DNA of 64,000 nt, from assembly GCF_003596335.1 (NCBI RefSeq), contig NZ_QZCH01000010.1, positions 1 to 64,000 of the forward strand. The letters are read 5' to 3'. Positions within the stretch are counted from its first letter, which is position 1. Each line of letters opens with the position of its first letter. A program made the position numbers and the translations under genes. Shown here in pieces: positions 63,138-64,000 of this stretch. The DNA comes from Motilimonas pumila (GTDB taxonomy: Bacteria; Pseudomonadota; Gammaproteobacteria; Enterobacterales; CBDFNC01). The notes beneath the pieces were generated by a model. That model did no database searches, was not told where the DNA came from, and saw only the letters and a program-made list of their open reading frames with translations.

Positions 63138-64000
63138 TTAATAAGCTGTTTTACTTACAAATCCCTTAAATATGGTTAAGAACACAATCTTAATATCCAA
63201 CCATAGTGACCAGCGGTGGATATAATCCAAGTCGAATTGAACCCGCTTTTCCATTTTATCCAAGGTGTCAGTTTCACCGCGCCAACCGTTAATTTGTGCC
63301 CATCCCGTAATACCCGGTTTGACTTTATGTCTTAACATGTACCTTTCAACAAGCACTCGGTACTCTTCATTGTGAGCAACTGCGTGAGGTCTAGGGCCCA
63401 CAATGGACATACGGCCTTGTAGTACATTAATAAACTGAGGTAGTTCATCTAAAGAGGTTCTGCGCAAAAAGTTACCAAGGGGTGTAACTCTTGGGTCATT
63501 CTTAGTTGCTTGCTTGACCGTGTTACCATTGTCCATGGTCGACATAGAACGAAATTTCCATACCTTAATCTTCCGGCCATCTAACCCATAACGAAACTGC
63601 TTAAAAATTATTGGGCCTGGTGAAGTTACTTTCACAGCAATCGCAATCATCAGTAATACAGGTGAAATGAGAGTAAGTATTAAACTTGATAAAACAATAT
63701 CTTCGAGTCTCTTTATCCAGCTGCTAATTCCGTTAAAAGGAGTATCAAATACACTTAGAGTATGAATATCCCCGATAGAATCCCAACGCGAGTGAAGCAG
63801 GTTATAAGTGAAGAAATCTGGGACAAGATAAGTACATGCCGTAGTGTCAGCAAACTCCGACAATAAATGCGATATACGACCTTTAGCATGCATAGGTAAG
63901 GCAATATAAACACGCTCAATCGCACCTTTTTTTGCAAGTTTCAATGCTTTCTCTGCATCCCCTCTAAATTTAGCAGGCAGTTCACCTTCGTCTTCAAAAC
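63138..64000 (-). CDS. Initiating sugar transferase, WcaJ-like (5' end beyond window)
   Basis: The frame is open through the right edge (before the first TTG it still reads FEDEGELPAKFRGDAEKA), so this is the C-terminal 287 residues. A part of the N-terminal nucleotide-binding-like domain, one membrane helix (DIVLSSLILTLISPVLLMIAI) and the bacterial sugar transferase domain (FKQFRYGLDGRKIKVWKFRS, RRTSLDELPQFINVLQGRMS, GPRPHAVAHNEEY, GITGWAQINGWRGET) are present. It transfers the first sugar phosphate to undecaprenyl phosphate. It is the first visible gene of the EPS operon. Confidence 0.93.
   Translation of the reverse strand, partial: FEDEGELPAKFRGDAEKALKLAKKGAIERVYIALPMHAKGRISHLLSEFADTTACTYLVPDFFTYNLLHSRWDSIGDIHTLSVFDTPFNGISSWIKRLEDIVLSSLILTLISPVLLMIAIAVKVTSPGPIIFKQFRYGLDGRKIKVWKFRSMSTMDNGNTVKQATKNDPRVTPLGNFLRRTSLDELPQFINVLQGRMSIVGPRPHAVAHNEEYRVLVERYMLRHKVKPGITGWAQINGWRGETDTLDKMEKRVQFDLDYIHRWSLWLDIKIVFLTIFKGFVSKTAY

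Overview
The window looks like the chromosome of a marine gammaproteobacterium of the order Alteromonadales (Colwelliaceae / Pseudoalteromonadaceae-like). The basis is a set of order-typical neighbourhoods (prmA-dusB-fis, purHD-hupA-yjaG, rsd-nudC-hemE, fkpA / slyX / slyD-yheV-yheS), ArfA, a DUF3581 protein, a ZntR plus SO_0444-type permease pair and ChiA-type chitinases. The genus cannot be fixed from the sequence alone. I saw no rRNA, tRNA or CRISPR array. The left edge cuts an IS66-like transposase gene and the right edge cuts an exopolysaccharide glycosyltransferase gene.

Layout. 1-13.1 kb: an acetate-switch type locus. A CrbS/MxtR-like transporter-kinase hybrid, an MFS transporter and four minor pilin genes (fimT-pilW-pilX-pilV) run leftward. 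A DUF294 nucleotidyltransferase-like protein, an exonuclease and acs run rightward, and acs has a good class II CRP promoter. 13.3-19.2 kb: aroQ, a structured leader or sRNA with an intrinsic terminator, a second hybrid kinase and a LuxR-type regulator, then prmA, dusB and fis. accB-accC, usually between aroQ and prmA, are absent here. 19.5-30.2 kb: a secreted protein, arfA with a 13-bp stem around its stop codon, a zntR-permease operon with a readable operator, purH, purD, hupA, a CBS membrane protein, yjaG and a hydroxyacid dehydrogenase.

30.2-39.4 kb: three tandem ChiA-like GH18 chitinases, each with two CBM5/12 domains but with different linkers. A decayed 3' end of a fourth copy lies between the second and third. 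The leaders of copies 1 and 2 carry GGA motifs in hairpin loops at conserved spacing, and all three copies put the Shine-Dalgarno in the loop of an AGTC/GACT hairpin. This resembles CsrA/RsmA-type translational control. A 42-residue unknown protein follows.

39.4-57.4 kb: mostly housekeeping genes (hemE, nudC, rsd, fkpA, slyX, slyD, yheV, yheS, metC, cheV), a mechanosensitive channel and a D-amino-acid catabolic module (D-aminoacylase, RidA, PLP-dependent deaminase). 57.4-64 kb: a leftward exopolysaccharide operon (initiating sugar transferase, outer-membrane barrel, Wza, Wzc, GalU), followed after a terminator by a PHP-type tyrosine phosphatase.
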